A DNA stretch of 49,540 nucleotides from Duncaniella muris (lineage in GTDB: Bacteria > Bacteroidota > Bacteroidia > Bacteroidales > Muribaculaceae), in the NCBI RefSeq assembly GCF_003024805.1, contig NZ_PUEC01000025.1, forward strand, positions 1 through 49,540, written 5' to 3'. Position numbers and translations under genes: made by a program. Shown here piece by piece: positions 34,718 through 43,297 of this stretch (position 1 is the first letter of the stretch; every line of letters starts with the position of its first letter). The notes under the pieces are model-generated. The model saw only the letters and a list, made by a program, of their open reading frames with translations, was not told the origin of the DNA and searched no databases.

Positions 34718-37700
34718 TCATGTACGGCCCTTCAAAAACTCAGAAGGCAACATTCCGAACTCGTTTTTGAAATTCTGGGCAAAGCGTCGTGGAGAGTTGA
34801 AACCGCACATGTAGGCGATTTCGGCAACCTGCATCTGGCTTTGCTCAAGCAGCTGCCGGGCGCGTTTCAATCTGATGGTGCGTATGAATTCAGCCGGGCC
34901 TTTGCCTGTGATAGCCATAAGTTTTTTATAGAGATATCCGCGGCTAAGGGCAAGTTCGGAACTCAGTAACTCGACGGAGAAGTCAGAGTCGCTCATATGC
35001 TCCTCGACAATGCGAATGGCTTTTTCAACGAGTTTCTCATCAAGTGAGGTTATGGTGATCTCGCTTGGGGAGACATCGAGCTTGTTGCTGAACATCCGGT
35101 GGTTGCGTTCGAACAGGTCGATGAATTTCTTTATGCGCAGTTGCAGAAGCTTGAGATTGAACGGTTTGGTCAGATAGTCGTCGGCTCCGAGTTCGAGCCC
35201 TTCGAGGCGGTATTCCTCAGCGGTTTTGGCGGTCAGCAGTATGACCGGGATGTGAGACCACCGGATATTGGTCTTGACCTGCCGGCATAGTTCCATTCCG
35301 TCCATAACCGGCATCATCACATCGCTAACAATCAGGCTGATGTTTCCTTTGGCCATGATGTCAAGCGCCTCACGTCCGTTGCCTGCTTTGAATATCGTGT
35401 AGTCTTTGGATAGAGTGTCGGCTATGAAATCGCGATACTCCTCGTTGTCATCCACAATAAGAATGGTGGCAGGAGAGTCCGCGGCAGATGATTCTTCAGA
35501 GGTGTTTTCTGGAGCCGGTGGCTTGGCCGGAGTCCCGGAGGCGCCGGAGGTTTTTTCAGGATCGGATTGAGCGGAGCATCCGTCAACCGGTAGAGTCAGA
35601 GTGAATACAGACCCTTTTGGCTGATTGTCGCTGACTGAGATATCGCCTCCGTGCATGCGGGCGTATTCATTCGCTATATGCAGTCCGATTCCGCTTCCAG
35701 TTTTATGGTTGCCCTGCTCGCCCTGATAGAAGCGTTCGAAGATATGCTTTTTTGCTTCCGGACTTATGCCTTGGCCGCTGTCGGCGATGCGGATTGTCAG
35801 ATCTCTGTCTTTCAGAGTGGCTTTCACACTGACGCTGCCTCCGTCAGGGGTATATTTAAACGCGTTAGACAGCAGGTTGTTAAGGACTTTGCCTACTTTC
35901 GCGGAGTCAAAGTCCATCATATAGCCTGACGGATCGCATTCGGCGGTAAAATCCATGTTGCGGTTTGCTGCGTAGTCTGTGAAAAGGGCACACTGTTCGC
36001 TGATGAAACGCATGATGTCATCTTTACGGCAGTGGAGACCTTCAGCTCCTATATCGAGTTTGCGGAAATCAAGCAGTGTGTTGATAAGGTCGAGAAGTCG
36101 TCGGGCGTTTGAAAATATTGTCAGCAGTTTCTTTCTCGTCGGTTCATCTTTCACTTCGTCAAGCAAGACCTGGAGAGGAGCCATGATGAGAGTGAGCGGT
36201 GTGCGCAGATCGTGGCTGATATTAGTGAAGAATTTAAGTTTGAGTTCGTTGATCCGTACTATCTGCTGGCTTTCGATGGCCTGCCGCTGGATGGCAAGTT
36301 TCTGACGATGTCTTCTTTTGATGAGATTTGCTGTCAGTATTATTCCGCCGATGATAATAGCCATATATATGATGCAGGCCCAGATTGACATATAGAATGG
36401 AGGTCTGACGCGGATTTCAAGTATGGCCGGATCTTCCTTCCAGTTGCCGTTCGGGAGACCGGATTTTACTAAAAGTCTGTAATTGCCATAAGGGAGTGAT
36501 GTAAAAGTCACTTTGTTTTCATCAGTAAAGATCCATCGGGAGTCAATGCCTTCAAGCATGTAGGCATAGCGTACTCCTGATTGGCCGGTAAGGTCACAGA
36601 CTGTAAATTCGATGGTGATAAGTCTGTCGTCGTAGCTAAGTTCTATCTGCTTTGTTTCCTCCAGCGCATTTTTAAGAATCAGGCGGCCATCGTAGATGGA
36701 GTCGATGGCTATGCGTGTGCCTCCGATGTAGAGGCCGGTGAACAGTATGTCAGGTGGCAGACGCCGGTCTTTGAACACTTTTTCCGGATAGAATGATATG
36801 CATCCGTCTGAGGTGCCGAACAGAATGGAGTTGCTGTCGGGACGCGTGACGGATTTTGAATTGAAGAATGTGCTTTTGAGACCGTCCTTTTTAGTGTAGT
36901 TTCTCATGCTGTAGCTCAGAGTCCTGTCTGCAGCCTCCCGGACAGTGATTATTGAGAGGCCGTTGCTTGTCGAGGCATATATGTGGCCGTCATTGTCTTC
37001 CAGGATGGCTCGGATCATGTTGTCGCACAGTCCGCTCTTTTTGTCAAGGTAATACATTGAGTCACGTGAGGTGTCCCAGATCGTGAGGCCTTGGTTATGG
37101 CCGATCCACAGGCGTCCTTTGCGGTCTTTGTAGATCTGGTTGACAAATCCTTGTTTCAGGTTTTGGGTATTGCGGCGGTTTGTGAAGTGACCTCTTGCTT
37201 TTTTTGTGGCTGTGTCAACCTTATAAAAGCCGTCGAATGATCCGATAAAGACTGTGTCACTCTTGTCTGAGTGGAGACACATGGAGTTGATCTGTTCTCC
37301 TTTGGCCGTGAGGAGGGATATGAAGTTATCTGTTTTGCTGTTGATATATTGGGTTCCTTGAAGTGTCGCTATCCATATATTGCCTGATCCGTCGTTCTGA
37401 AGAGCCCAGATAATGTCTGATATGAGAGTGCTGTTGGCGGTAGTGAAATGTCTGACGTTGTTTCCGTCTATACAGTAAAGACCGTTGCCGTAGCTGCCGA
37501 TCCATATGCGGCCGTCGGAATCTTCCTCCAGACAGATTATTGATCCGCTGAACACTGCCGGAATCCGCTCGATGGTCTCGCTTCCTTGGCGCAGGATGAG
37601 CAGTCCGTTGCCGTCAGTGCCTATCCACAGATTGTTTCTGCTGTCAGTTAGCAGCGATGCTACATCAAGGCCCCTGCATAGGCTGAAGTTTTCAAACTGC

Positions 37701-38710
37701 AGCAGGCCGTTGTTATAATATGATATGCCTGATTTGTTATGTCCGAGCCATATTGTCCCTGATTCATCCTGATATAGACAGGATACATTGTCAGATGGCA
37801 GTGAGCTGCTTGACAGAAGGTTATGGCGCAGTGCCTGGAATGAGCCGTCTGACTGGTCGAATATGTAGGCTCCGTTGTGGTCTGTTCCGATCCACACATG
37901 GCCGTTGCGGTCGTCAAGAATACTTCTGATGCCTTTACTTTGGGGCTCGGTGGCGGGAGTCAGTGAGATTTTGCTCCAGGGGGCTGATTTCTGGCGATAA
38001 TATATGTCGTTGTCATAGTTGGAAAAAAGCCAGAGGCCCTGTTGATAATCGGCATATATATTGTTGAATGATTTTATTCCGTCAGGAGCTGAAAGAGATT
38101 CGATGGCAAGAGTCTGTTTGTCGATTTTCAGGAATCTGCCAGATGGCACCAGTAAATATATGTAGGCCTGGTTATCAGCTATGTTGATTTCGTCGCAGAT
38201 GAGGTTGAGTCCGGGTTCGATGCTGCGCAATGTGCGCGTTTTCATGTCATAGGCCCAGATTTTCTTGTCAGTGACAACCCATAAGTTAGCTTCGCGGTCG
38301 ACGTATATCCTGTATTTCTGCTCAACGGTGATTCCATAAGATTCCAGCAATTTGTCGATGTCAGTCGAGAAATCATCTTTCAGGGAGTTGTAGACGGCAT
38401 AACAGTCAGCGCTTTTCGCCCATATATTCCCGTCGGCATCCTGTTGCAGCGACCAGATGTCATCAACGAACTCGCCCATTTCCCGCTTGGATGCAGCGAG
38501 TGAATATTGCCTGAAGCCATAACCGTCATATCTGTTTAGCCCGGCGGCTGTCCCGACCCAGAGATAACCGTAGTTGTCTTTTAGAATGGTTTTGACATTG
38601 CTGTTTGACAGACCGTCTGTAATGTCTAACTTCCGGAATACATAATGACTTTCGGCATTGATATGCCAGACGGCTAATGACAGCAGGATGCATAGCAGAA
38701 TTCTTTTCAT
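34718..38710 (-). CDS. Hybrid two-component system sensor/regulator (HTCS) of the PUL
   Basis: A 1330-residue one-protein signalling chain. A signal peptide (MKRILLCILLSLAVWHINA) leads to about 14 Reg_prop propeller repeats (LWVGTAAGLNRYDG, IWIGSYGNGLY) and a Y_Y_Y domain (about 690-770), all periplasmic. A membrane helix spans about 773-795. HisKA has phospho-acceptor H833 (ISHDLRTPL), and the ATPase domain has an N box and GSGIGL. The receiver has D1130 (SDVMMPVMDG), and an AraC-type helix-turn-helix (about 1230-1328) ends the protein. It should bind a sugar fragment and activate the PUL genes. The start is chosen from the promoter: its -7 box ends 2 bases before the ATG at 38743, so translation begins at 38710 (or 38731). 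Confidence 0.95.
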   Translation of the reverse strand: MKRILLCILLSLAVWHINAESHYVFRKLDITDGLSNSNVKTILKDNYGYLWVGTAAGLNRYDGYGFRQYSLAASKREMGEFVDDIWSLQQDADGNIWAKSADCYAVYNSLKDDFSTDIDKLLESYGITVEQKYRIYVDREANLWVVTDKKIWAYDMKTRTLRSIEPGLNLICDEINIADNQAYIYLLVPSGRFLKIDKQTLAIESLSAPDGIKSFNNIYADYQQGLWLFSNYDNDIYYRQKSAPWSKISLTPATEPQSKGIRSILDDRNGHVWIGTDHNGAYIFDQSDGSFQALRHNLLSSSSLPSDNVSCLYQDESGTIWLGHNKSGISYYNNGLLQFENFSLCRGLDVASLLTDSRNNLWIGTDGNGLLILRQGSETIERIPAVFSGSIICLEEDSDGRIWIGSYGNGLYCIDGNNVRHFTTANSTLISDIIWALQNDGSGNIWIATLQGTQYINSKTDNFISLLTAKGEQINSMCLHSDKSDTVFIGSFDGFYKVDTATKKARGHFTNRRNTQNLKQGFVNQIYKDRKGRLWIGHNQGLTIWDTSRDSMYYLDKKSGLCDNMIRAILEDNDGHIYASTSNGLSIITVREAADRTLSYSMRNYTKKDGLKSTFFNSKSVTRPDSNSILFGTSDGCISFYPEKVFKDRRLPPDILFTGLYIGGTRIAIDSIYDGRLILKNALEETKQIELSYDDRLITIEFTVCDLTGQSGVRYAYMLEGIDSRWIFTDENKVTFTSLPYGNYRLLVKSGLPNGNWKEDPAILEIRVRPPFYMSIWACIIYMAIIIGGIILTANLIKRRHRQKLAIQRQAIESQQIVRINELKLKFFTNISHDLRTPLTLIMAPLQVLLDEVKDEPTRKKLLTIFSNARRLLDLINTLLDFRKLDIGAEGLHCRKDDIMRFISEQCALFTDYAANRNMDFTAECDPSGYMMDFDSAKVGKVLNNLLSNAFKYTPDGGSVSVKATLKDRDLTIRIADSGQGISPEAKKHIFERFYQGEQGNHKTGSGIGLHIANEYARMHGGDISVSDNQPKGSVFTLTLPVDGCSAQSDPEKTSGASGTPAKPPAPENTSEESSAADSPATILIVDDNEEYRDFIADTLSKDYTIFKAGNGREALDIMAKGNISLIVSDVMMPVMDGMELCRQVKTNIRWSHIPVILLTAKTAEEYRLEGLELGADDYLTKPFNLKLLQLRIKKFIDLFERNHRMFSNKLDVSPSEITITSLDEKLVEKAIRIVEEHMSDSDFSVELLSSELALSRGYLYKKLMAITGKGPAEFIRTIRLKRARQLLEQSQMQVAEIAYMCGFNSPRRFAQNFKNEFGMLPSEFLKGRT

Positions 38711-38744
38711 TCGGAGGCTGAAATTTTGCATTTTCACTTTCATA

Positions 38745-38775
38745 CAAAATTATGCAATAATCCATAACTGTCAAA
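38745..38775 (-). promoter_or_regulatory. Promoter for the hybrid sensor gene
   Basis: On minus: TTTG (38772-38775), 19 bases, TAATTTTG (38745-38752), an exact consensus. Predicted initiation near 38738 lies inside the longest open frame and so fixes the start downstream. A constitutive sensor promoter is usual for PULs. Confidence 0.75.
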
Positions 38776-38900
38776 AAAGAATGTCTGTAAAGTCACGTCT
38801 CCTGATGTCTCCAATAATGTGTCACCATGTCATCTGCTGCCGGATATCGCTCTATCCTTTAGGCGGGCACAAATGTAGGGCAGCGGGGCGTGGTTGACAA

Positions 38901-38945
38901 AAGAAAATCGCCAGGTCACTGTTTTTTTCAGTGGTCTGGCGATTT
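38901..38945 (-). terminator. Terminator after tRNA-Gln
   Basis: A 17-bp stem (38905-38921 with 38929-38945, two G-U type pairs) encloses a 7-base loop and is followed on minus by a T-rich stretch. It begins 7 bases after the tRNA 3' end. Confidence 0.85.
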
Positions 38946-38951
38946 GAAACG

Positions 38952-39022
38952 TTGTCTTACCTGGATTCGAACCAAGACAGGCAGAACCAAAAACTGCAGT
39001 GCTACCATTACACCATAAGACA
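38952..39022 (-). tRNA. tRNA-Gln (anticodon UUG)
   Basis: Reading minus, the acceptor TGTCTTA pairs perfectly with TAAGACA. The D arm is GTG/CAC. The anticodon arm is GCAG(T)/(T)CTGC with loop TTTTGGT, giving anticodon TTG (UUG). The T arm holds GGTTCGAATCC. There is a T-T mismatch at the base of the anticodon loop (positions 31-39) and an A discriminator. The 3' CCA is not encoded. The strong promoter and terminator around it argue that the gene is functional. Confidence 0.9.
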
Positions 39023-39078
39023 ATCCTTTTGCCCAAAGAATCCGTGGTATCAGGGGATACCGATCCTCTAAAGCGATG

Positions 39079-39110
39079 CAAAGGTAGGCGTTTTTTTGCT
39101 ATTTCCCAAA
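39079..39110 (-). promoter_or_regulatory. Promoter for tRNA-Gln
   Basis: On minus: TTTG (39107-39110), 20 bases, TACCTTTG (39079-39086), an exact consensus 57 bases before the tRNA. Confidence 0.75.
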
Positions 39111-39208
39111 TCCGGAGGCAATTTTTTGCGTTTTGTGCGGTCGATGCGGCGATCAGAACAGGACATGACGGTGATTTCCGGTCACGCCGGAGGTCTGAAA
39201 TCTGCGGG

Positions 39209-39637
39209 TCAGGCGGCTTTCAGCATAGTTGTGAGCAGTAAGGCGATGGTCTGCAGATCAATGTCGTCAGGCATGTTTCTGCGCAGCATTTCAAGCAGTT
39301 TCACCTTGCGTTTCTTCACGGTTATCTCTGCTACTCCGAGGGTTGCGGCTATTTCTGCGTTTTTAAGTCCGTCTTCGAAACTGAGTTTAAGCAGTTGGCG
39401 ATAGTCGGGCGGAAGCATTCTGATTGCGGCATAGAGGGTGTCGAGAGTCTCATGTTCGATTAGAGCGCGTGTCGCATCGGCTTCATGATCATCTTCGTTT
39501 TTTGATTCGGTATAGTTTCTCATGGCCGAAAGTTTGCGCAGGGCCGAGATGGCCTTGTTGCGGATACAGGCAAGGATGTGGGCGCGCCATTGTTCGGCTG
39601 TGTCAAACGAATGTCGTTTCTGAGAGAATGTTTGAAT
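39209..39637 (-). pseudogene. 5'-truncated ECF-type RNA polymerase sigma factor
   Basis: The frame is open for 142 residues from a TAA at 39638-39640. The C-terminal part is a complete sigma region 4: LPPDYRQLLKLSFEDGLKNAEI, then TLGVAEITVKKRKVKLLEML. Upstream of the first ATG (39523) the same frame still reads sigma-like sequence: FSQKRHSFDTAEQ, then AHILACIRNKAISALRKL, the end of region 2. The first 50-60 residues of a normal ECF sigma factor are absent, and no start codon precedes the conserved part. The break falls about 20 bases from the palindromic element at 39661. No anti-sigma gene follows. The 104-residue product from ATG 39523 would have only region 4. Confidence 0.7.
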
Positions 39638-39660
39638 TTAAACCAAATTAAACCTTAAGT

Positions 39661-39833
39661 GGCATAACAAACCCTCAATCAGAGTGTTTGTAGAAGAAAA
39701 ACGATTAGTATGCATAAAATCAGCTTCTATAAGACCATTGACCCTCGGTCAAAAGTGTCTGATAGAGATTGATTCTATGCATATGAACAATGTTTTTTCT
39801 CCTTCAACACTTTGGCTGAGGGTTTGTTATGCC
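39661..39833. repeat. 173-bp near-palindromic (MITE-like) element
   Basis: The ends are a perfect 17-bp inverted repeat (GGCATAACAAACCCTCA at 39661-39677, complement at 39817-39833). The two halves continue to resemble each other inward, including matching TATGCATA and ATATGCATA blocks, and meet in the perfect centre TTGACC-CTC-GGTCAA (39738-39752). The whole unit can fold into one long imperfect hairpin. It encodes nothing evident, and no clear target-site duplication is seen (flanks CTTAAGT and CTATAAC). The remainder of the 39638-39966 gap is AT-rich and holds the rfb terminator. Confidence 0.75.
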
Positions 39834-39884
39834 CTATAACATTTTTTTCAATTCTAATTTTAAACAGTTTCTTAAACAAACGCT

Positions 39885-39943
39885 AAAAATCAGACCGGCT
39901 GACGTGGCGGGTGGTAAAGCCTGCCTCAGTCAGCCGGTCTGAT
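39885..39943 (-). terminator. Terminator of the rfb operon
   Basis: A perfect 15-bp stem (39889-39903 with 39929-39943) has an inner GGCGGG/CCTGCC pairing in its loop. On minus it is followed by TTTTT (A tract 39885-39889). It lies 23 bases after the rfbB stop. Confidence 0.85.
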
Positions 39944-39966
39944 ATCAGTCAGCGGTAAGATTCGCC

Positions 39967-41103
39967 TCAGCGGTTAGAGTACATATCCTCGTAGTAGCGC
40001 TGGTAGTCGCCTGAGGTTATGTGGTCCATCCATGCCTGGTTGTCGAGATACCAGCGGACGGTTTTTTCGATGCCTTCCTCGAACTGGAGCGAGGGTTCCC
40101 AGCCGAGCTCACGCTGGAGCTTGCGTGAGTCGATGGCATAGCGCATGTCGTGGCCGAGACGGTCGGTGACGTATGTGATGAGGCTGTCGGAGTGGCCTTC
40201 GGGGTTGCCGAGCAGACGGTCTACGGTGCGGATGATGACTTTGATCAGGTCGATGTTTTTCCATTCGTTGAAGCCACCGATGTTGTAGGTGTCGGCTATT
40301 TTGCCTTTGTGGAAAATCAGGTCGATGGCGCGGGCATGGTCTTCGACAAAGAGCCAGTCGCGGACGTTTTCGCCTTTGCCGTAGACCGGCAGGGGCTTGC
40401 GGTGGCGGATGTTGTTGATGAAGAGCGGTATTAGCTTTTCGGGGAACTGGTAGGGCCCATAGTTGTTGGAACAGTTTGTGACAAGCGTCGGCATGCCGTA
40501 GGTGTCATGGTAGGCGCGCACAAAGTGGTCGCTCGATGCCTTGGAGGCCGAATAGGGTGAGTGGGGGTTGTATTTGGTTGTCTCAAGAAAGAATGCCCGG
40601 CCGTAGGCGTGGTGGTGTTCGGTCGACGAGGCGGTAGTGGTGAAGGGCGATTCGATACCTTGCGGGTCGGTCAGTTCGAGCGCGCCGTAGACTTCGTCGG
40701 TGGAGATGTGGTAGAAGAGTTTGCCTTCGTATTTTTCAGGGAGTGATTCCCAGTATTCTTTGGCTGCCTGGAGCAGAGAGAGGGTGCCCATCACGTTTGT
40801 GCGCGCGAAGGTGAAGGGATCTTTGATCGAGCGGTCCACGTGGCTTTCGGCGGCGAGGTGGATGATGCCGTCGATATGGTTTTCTGTGATTATGCGGCGC
40901 ATTTCGTCGAGATCGGCTATATCGGCCTTGACAAAGCTGTAGTTCGGACGGTCTTCGATATCCTTGAGGTTTGCGAGGTTGCCGGCATAGGTGAGTTTGT
41001 CGAGATTGACAATACGGTAGTCCGGATATTTGTTGACGAAAAGCCGGACTACGTGCGATCCGATGAATCCGGCTCCGCCGGTGATAAGTATGTTACGCTT
41101 CAT
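39967..41103 (-). CDS. rfbB: dTDP-glucose 4,6-dehydratase
   Basis: A 378-residue cytoplasmic short-chain dehydrogenase-type enzyme that makes dTDP-4-keto-6-deoxyglucose, the second step to dTDP-L-rhamnose. The NAD motif is TGGAGFIGSH at the N terminus. The catalytic STDEVYG and YSASKAS (Tyr and Lys) are present, as is TNCSNNYGPYQFPEKLIPL. The length is slightly above the usual 350-360. It is the last gene of the operon, 1 base after the acyltransferase stop. Confidence 0.96.
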   Translation of the reverse strand: MKRNILITGGAGFIGSHVVRLFVNKYPDYRIVNLDKLTYAGNLANLKDIEDRPNYSFVKADIADLDEMRRIITENHIDGIIHLAAESHVDRSIKDPFTFARTNVMGTLSLLQAAKEYWESLPEKYEGKLFYHISTDEVYGALELTDPQGIESPFTTTASSTEHHHAYGRAFFLETTKYNPHSPYSASKASSDHFVRAYHDTYGMPTLVTNCSNNYGPYQFPEKLIPLFINNIRHRKPLPVYGKGENVRDWLFVEDHARAIDLIFHKGKIADTYNIGGFNEWKNIDLIKVIIRTVDRLLGNPEGHSDSLITYVTDRLGHDMRYAIDSRKLQRELGWEPSLQFEEGIEKTVRWYLDNQAWMDHITSGDYQRYYEDMYSNR

Positions 41104-41104
41104 T

Positions 41105-41815
41105 TCAATTCCTGATTATATTAATTTCATCATCATCTTTGTCATGATAAATTCCTACGGTTTTAACTATTGTGCTGATTTCAGTTGTAATAAGGGAGTA
41201 GGGCTGACAGTCTACCGGCCCATGAATTATAGTATCGGCACCGATTACACAGTTTTCCGGTATAGTTGAATTTTTATATAATTTGCAGTTGTTAGCCACC
41301 CATGTATTACTTCCGACAGCGATACTCCCGTAGCCTTTCGAATATCTCTTCTGATCGGTGTATTTCAACTTATGAAAATCGGTGTCGATCATCATGCAGT
41401 CCCAGCCTATGAGAATATTATCATTCAATTTGATTGAGTGATAGCATGCTATCTTCAGGCTTGAGGTCGCAATAACTTTCTCTCCGAATTCAAGCACACC
41501 GGTCTCGCCTACGGAAATGGCGGATGCATTTCCAACAGATAAATATCCATTGAAAACAATCTTTCCCCTGTTTTCAAGAGTTATTCCTGAGTCAGGATAT
41601 AAGGAAACATTGTTCACTCCGAATTTGACCAGTCCGAATCTTACAGGACAGTTAAAAATAAACTTGCCGCTGCAATTTCGCAATCTGGCCTTGCGCAATA
41701 GAATCGGCAGCCTGGCAGCCTGGCTAAAAGGGAGATGACGGAAATTAAAAATAACTGACGGTATAAGAGCCCGTATTATCCATCTGTTATGCCACAGCTT
41801 ATCTAATACACCCAT
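41105..41815 (-). CDS. Hexapeptide-repeat acyltransferase inside the rfb operon
   Basis: A 236-residue left-handed beta-helix protein (repeats from about residue 70 to 215: VGNASAIS, LNDNILIGWD, VGSNTWVANN, IGADTIIHG). DTDFHKLKY carries the probable catalytic His. The N-terminal LPFSQAARLPILL matches the acyltransferase at 3170-3997, so the two are paralogues. Its ATG overlaps the rfbD stop by one base and its stop is one base before rfbB. It is visibly more AT-rich than the GC-rich rfb genes around it, which suggests insertion from elsewhere. It probably O-acetylates a surface sugar; the target, possibly rhamnose, is inference. Confidence 0.83.
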   Translation of the reverse strand: MGVLDKLWHNRWIIRALIPSVIFNFRHLPFSQAARLPILLRKARLRNCSGKFIFNCPVRFGLVKFGVNNVSLYPDSGITLENRGKIVFNGYLSVGNASAISVGETGVLEFGEKVIATSSLKIACYHSIKLNDNILIGWDCMMIDTDFHKLKYTDQKRYSKGYGSIAVGSNTWVANNCKLYKNSTIPENCVIGADTIIHGPVDCQPYSLITTEISTIVKTVGIYHDKDDDEINIIRN

Positions 41816-42675
41816 TATTTGAGGTTATTGATACAGATTTTCAGTGAATCAGTCCAGTATGGGATTTCCAGATCGAAGGTTCTCTTGAATTTGGTCTTGT
41901 CAAGAACGGAATATGACGGGCGGACCACCGGCGAGGGGAATTCGTCGGAATGACAGGGGCGGATGTCGCAGTCTGTGTTGCCGGCTATCTCGGCAATCAT
42001 TTTTGTGAAGTCATACCACGAGCAGACCCCTTCGTCGGAGTAGTGGTAGACGCCTTCGTTTCCGTCTATTTTACCGTTGTCGATTATGTCGACGATGGCG
42101 TCGGCCAGGTCCTGGGCATAGGTGGGTGTGCCGGTCTGGTCGAAGACAACGTTGAGCTGTGGGCGTGTCGACGTGAGGCCGAGCATGGTCTTGACGAAGT
42201 TTTTGCCGTATTCCGAGTAAAGCCAGGCCGTGCGGATGATTATGTGGCGGCATCCGCTTTTGAGGATTGCCTCCTCGCCGTGCAGTTTGGTGCGGCCATA
42301 GGCTCCGGTGGGGTTGAGCGGCTCGTTTTCGGTACGCGGTGTGTTGCCGAGATTGCCGCCGAAAACGTAGTCGGTCGAGATGTGGATCAGCGGTATGCCA
42401 TTGTCGGCGGCGGCTTTTGCAAGATAGCCTGCTGCGGTGGCGTTGATCCGCTCGGCGATATCCTCCTGCTCTTCTGCGCGGTCTACGTTGGTGTAGGCCG
42501 CACAGTTGACAATGGCCTGGAAATCGTTGCAGCCCACTCCGAGTGCCACGGCTTCGGGGTCGGTTATGTCGAGGTCATCGGCATCGGTGAAAATATATTC
42601 GTTCGGAGAGTTTTCTGCCGCTTTTCTGAGGCTTGAGCCAAGTTGGCCGCTGGCGCCTGTTACAAGTATTCGCAT
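41815..42675 (-). CDS. rfbD: dTDP-4-dehydrorhamnose reductase
   Basis: A 286-residue NAD(P)H-dependent reductase that makes dTDP-L-rhamnose, the last pathway step. The nucleotide motif is VTGASGQLGSSL. The catalytic pair is in YGRTKLHGE (YxxxK). IHISTDYVFGG and IIRTAWLYS are RmlD signatures. The length is normal. It follows rfbC by 27 bases and is coupled by a one-base overlap to the acyltransferase. Confidence 0.95.
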   Translation of the reverse strand: MRILVTGASGQLGSSLRKAAENSPNEYIFTDADDLDITDPEAVALGVGCNDFQAIVNCAAYTNVDRAEEQEDIAERINATAAGYLAKAAADNGIPLIHISTDYVFGGNLGNTPRTENEPLNPTGAYGRTKLHGEEAILKSGCRHIIIRTAWLYSEYGKNFVKTMLGLTSTRPQLNVVFDQTGTPTYAQDLADAIVDIIDNGKIDGNEGVYHYSDEGVCSWYDFTKMIAEIAGNTDCDIRPCHSDEFPSPVVRPSYSVLDKTKFKRTFDLEIPYWTDSLKICINNLK

Positions 42676-42702
42676 GGTGGTTATGAGTCTGTTTTAAATA
42701 CG

Positions 42703-43281
42703 TCAGTCCGCAAAATAGAGATCTGTGTGATAGTCAAACGGGGAGTCGAAGTCACTGAGCATCGGGTGACGCATGTCTTTCTCGCTCAGAATGGCCTTGT
42801 CGGGGTCGATGAGCCAGTCGATGCCGAGCGATGTGTCAAGGATCGAGATGCCGCCGTCGACCTGCGGGGCGTAGTAGTTGTCACATTTATACTGGAAGAC
42901 GGCGATGTCGGAGAGCACGGCGAAACCGTGGGCGAAACCGCGGGGCACGAAAAACTGACGGTGATTGTCTTCCGACAGCTCGACCGCCACGTGGCGGCCA
43001 TAGGTCGGGGAGCCTTTGCGGATGTCAACGGCCACGTCAAGCACACGGCCTTTGACGCAGCGCACAAGCTTTGACTGCGTGAACGGCGGAGCCTGAAAAT
43101 GGAGTCCGCGCATCACTCCGTAGGATGAGCAGCTTTCATTATCCTGCACAAAATCCACAGGGCGCACTTTTTCATCGAATTCTTTCTTTGAATAGCTTTC
43201 GAAAAAATATCCTCGTGAGTCGGCGAAGATGCGGGGCTCGATTATCACCACGCCTTCGATATCGGTTTTGATCACTTCCAT
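42703..43281 (-). CDS. rfbC: dTDP-4-dehydrorhamnose 3,5-epimerase
   Basis: A 192-residue cupin-fold epimerase, third step to dTDP-L-rhamnose. Typical motifs are DSRGYFFESYSKKEF, FVQDNESCSSYGVMRGLHFQ (catalytic His in RGLHFQ), LVRCVKGRVLDVAVDIRKGSPTYG and VPRGFAHGF. I start at MEVIKTDIEG (43281); upstream codons in the same frame overlap the rfbA end and lack homology. The gap to rfbA is 16 bases. Confidence 0.95.
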   Translation of the reverse strand: MEVIKTDIEGVVIIEPRIFADSRGYFFESYSKKEFDEKVRPVDFVQDNESCSSYGVMRGLHFQAPPFTQSKLVRCVKGRVLDVAVDIRKGSPTYGRHVAVELSEDNHRQFFVPRGFAHGFAVLSDIAVFQYKCDNYYAPQVDGGISILDTSLGIDWLIDPDKAILSEKDMRHPMLSDFDSPFDYHTDLYFAD

Positions 43282-43297
43282 TTTATGTGAGTGTATG

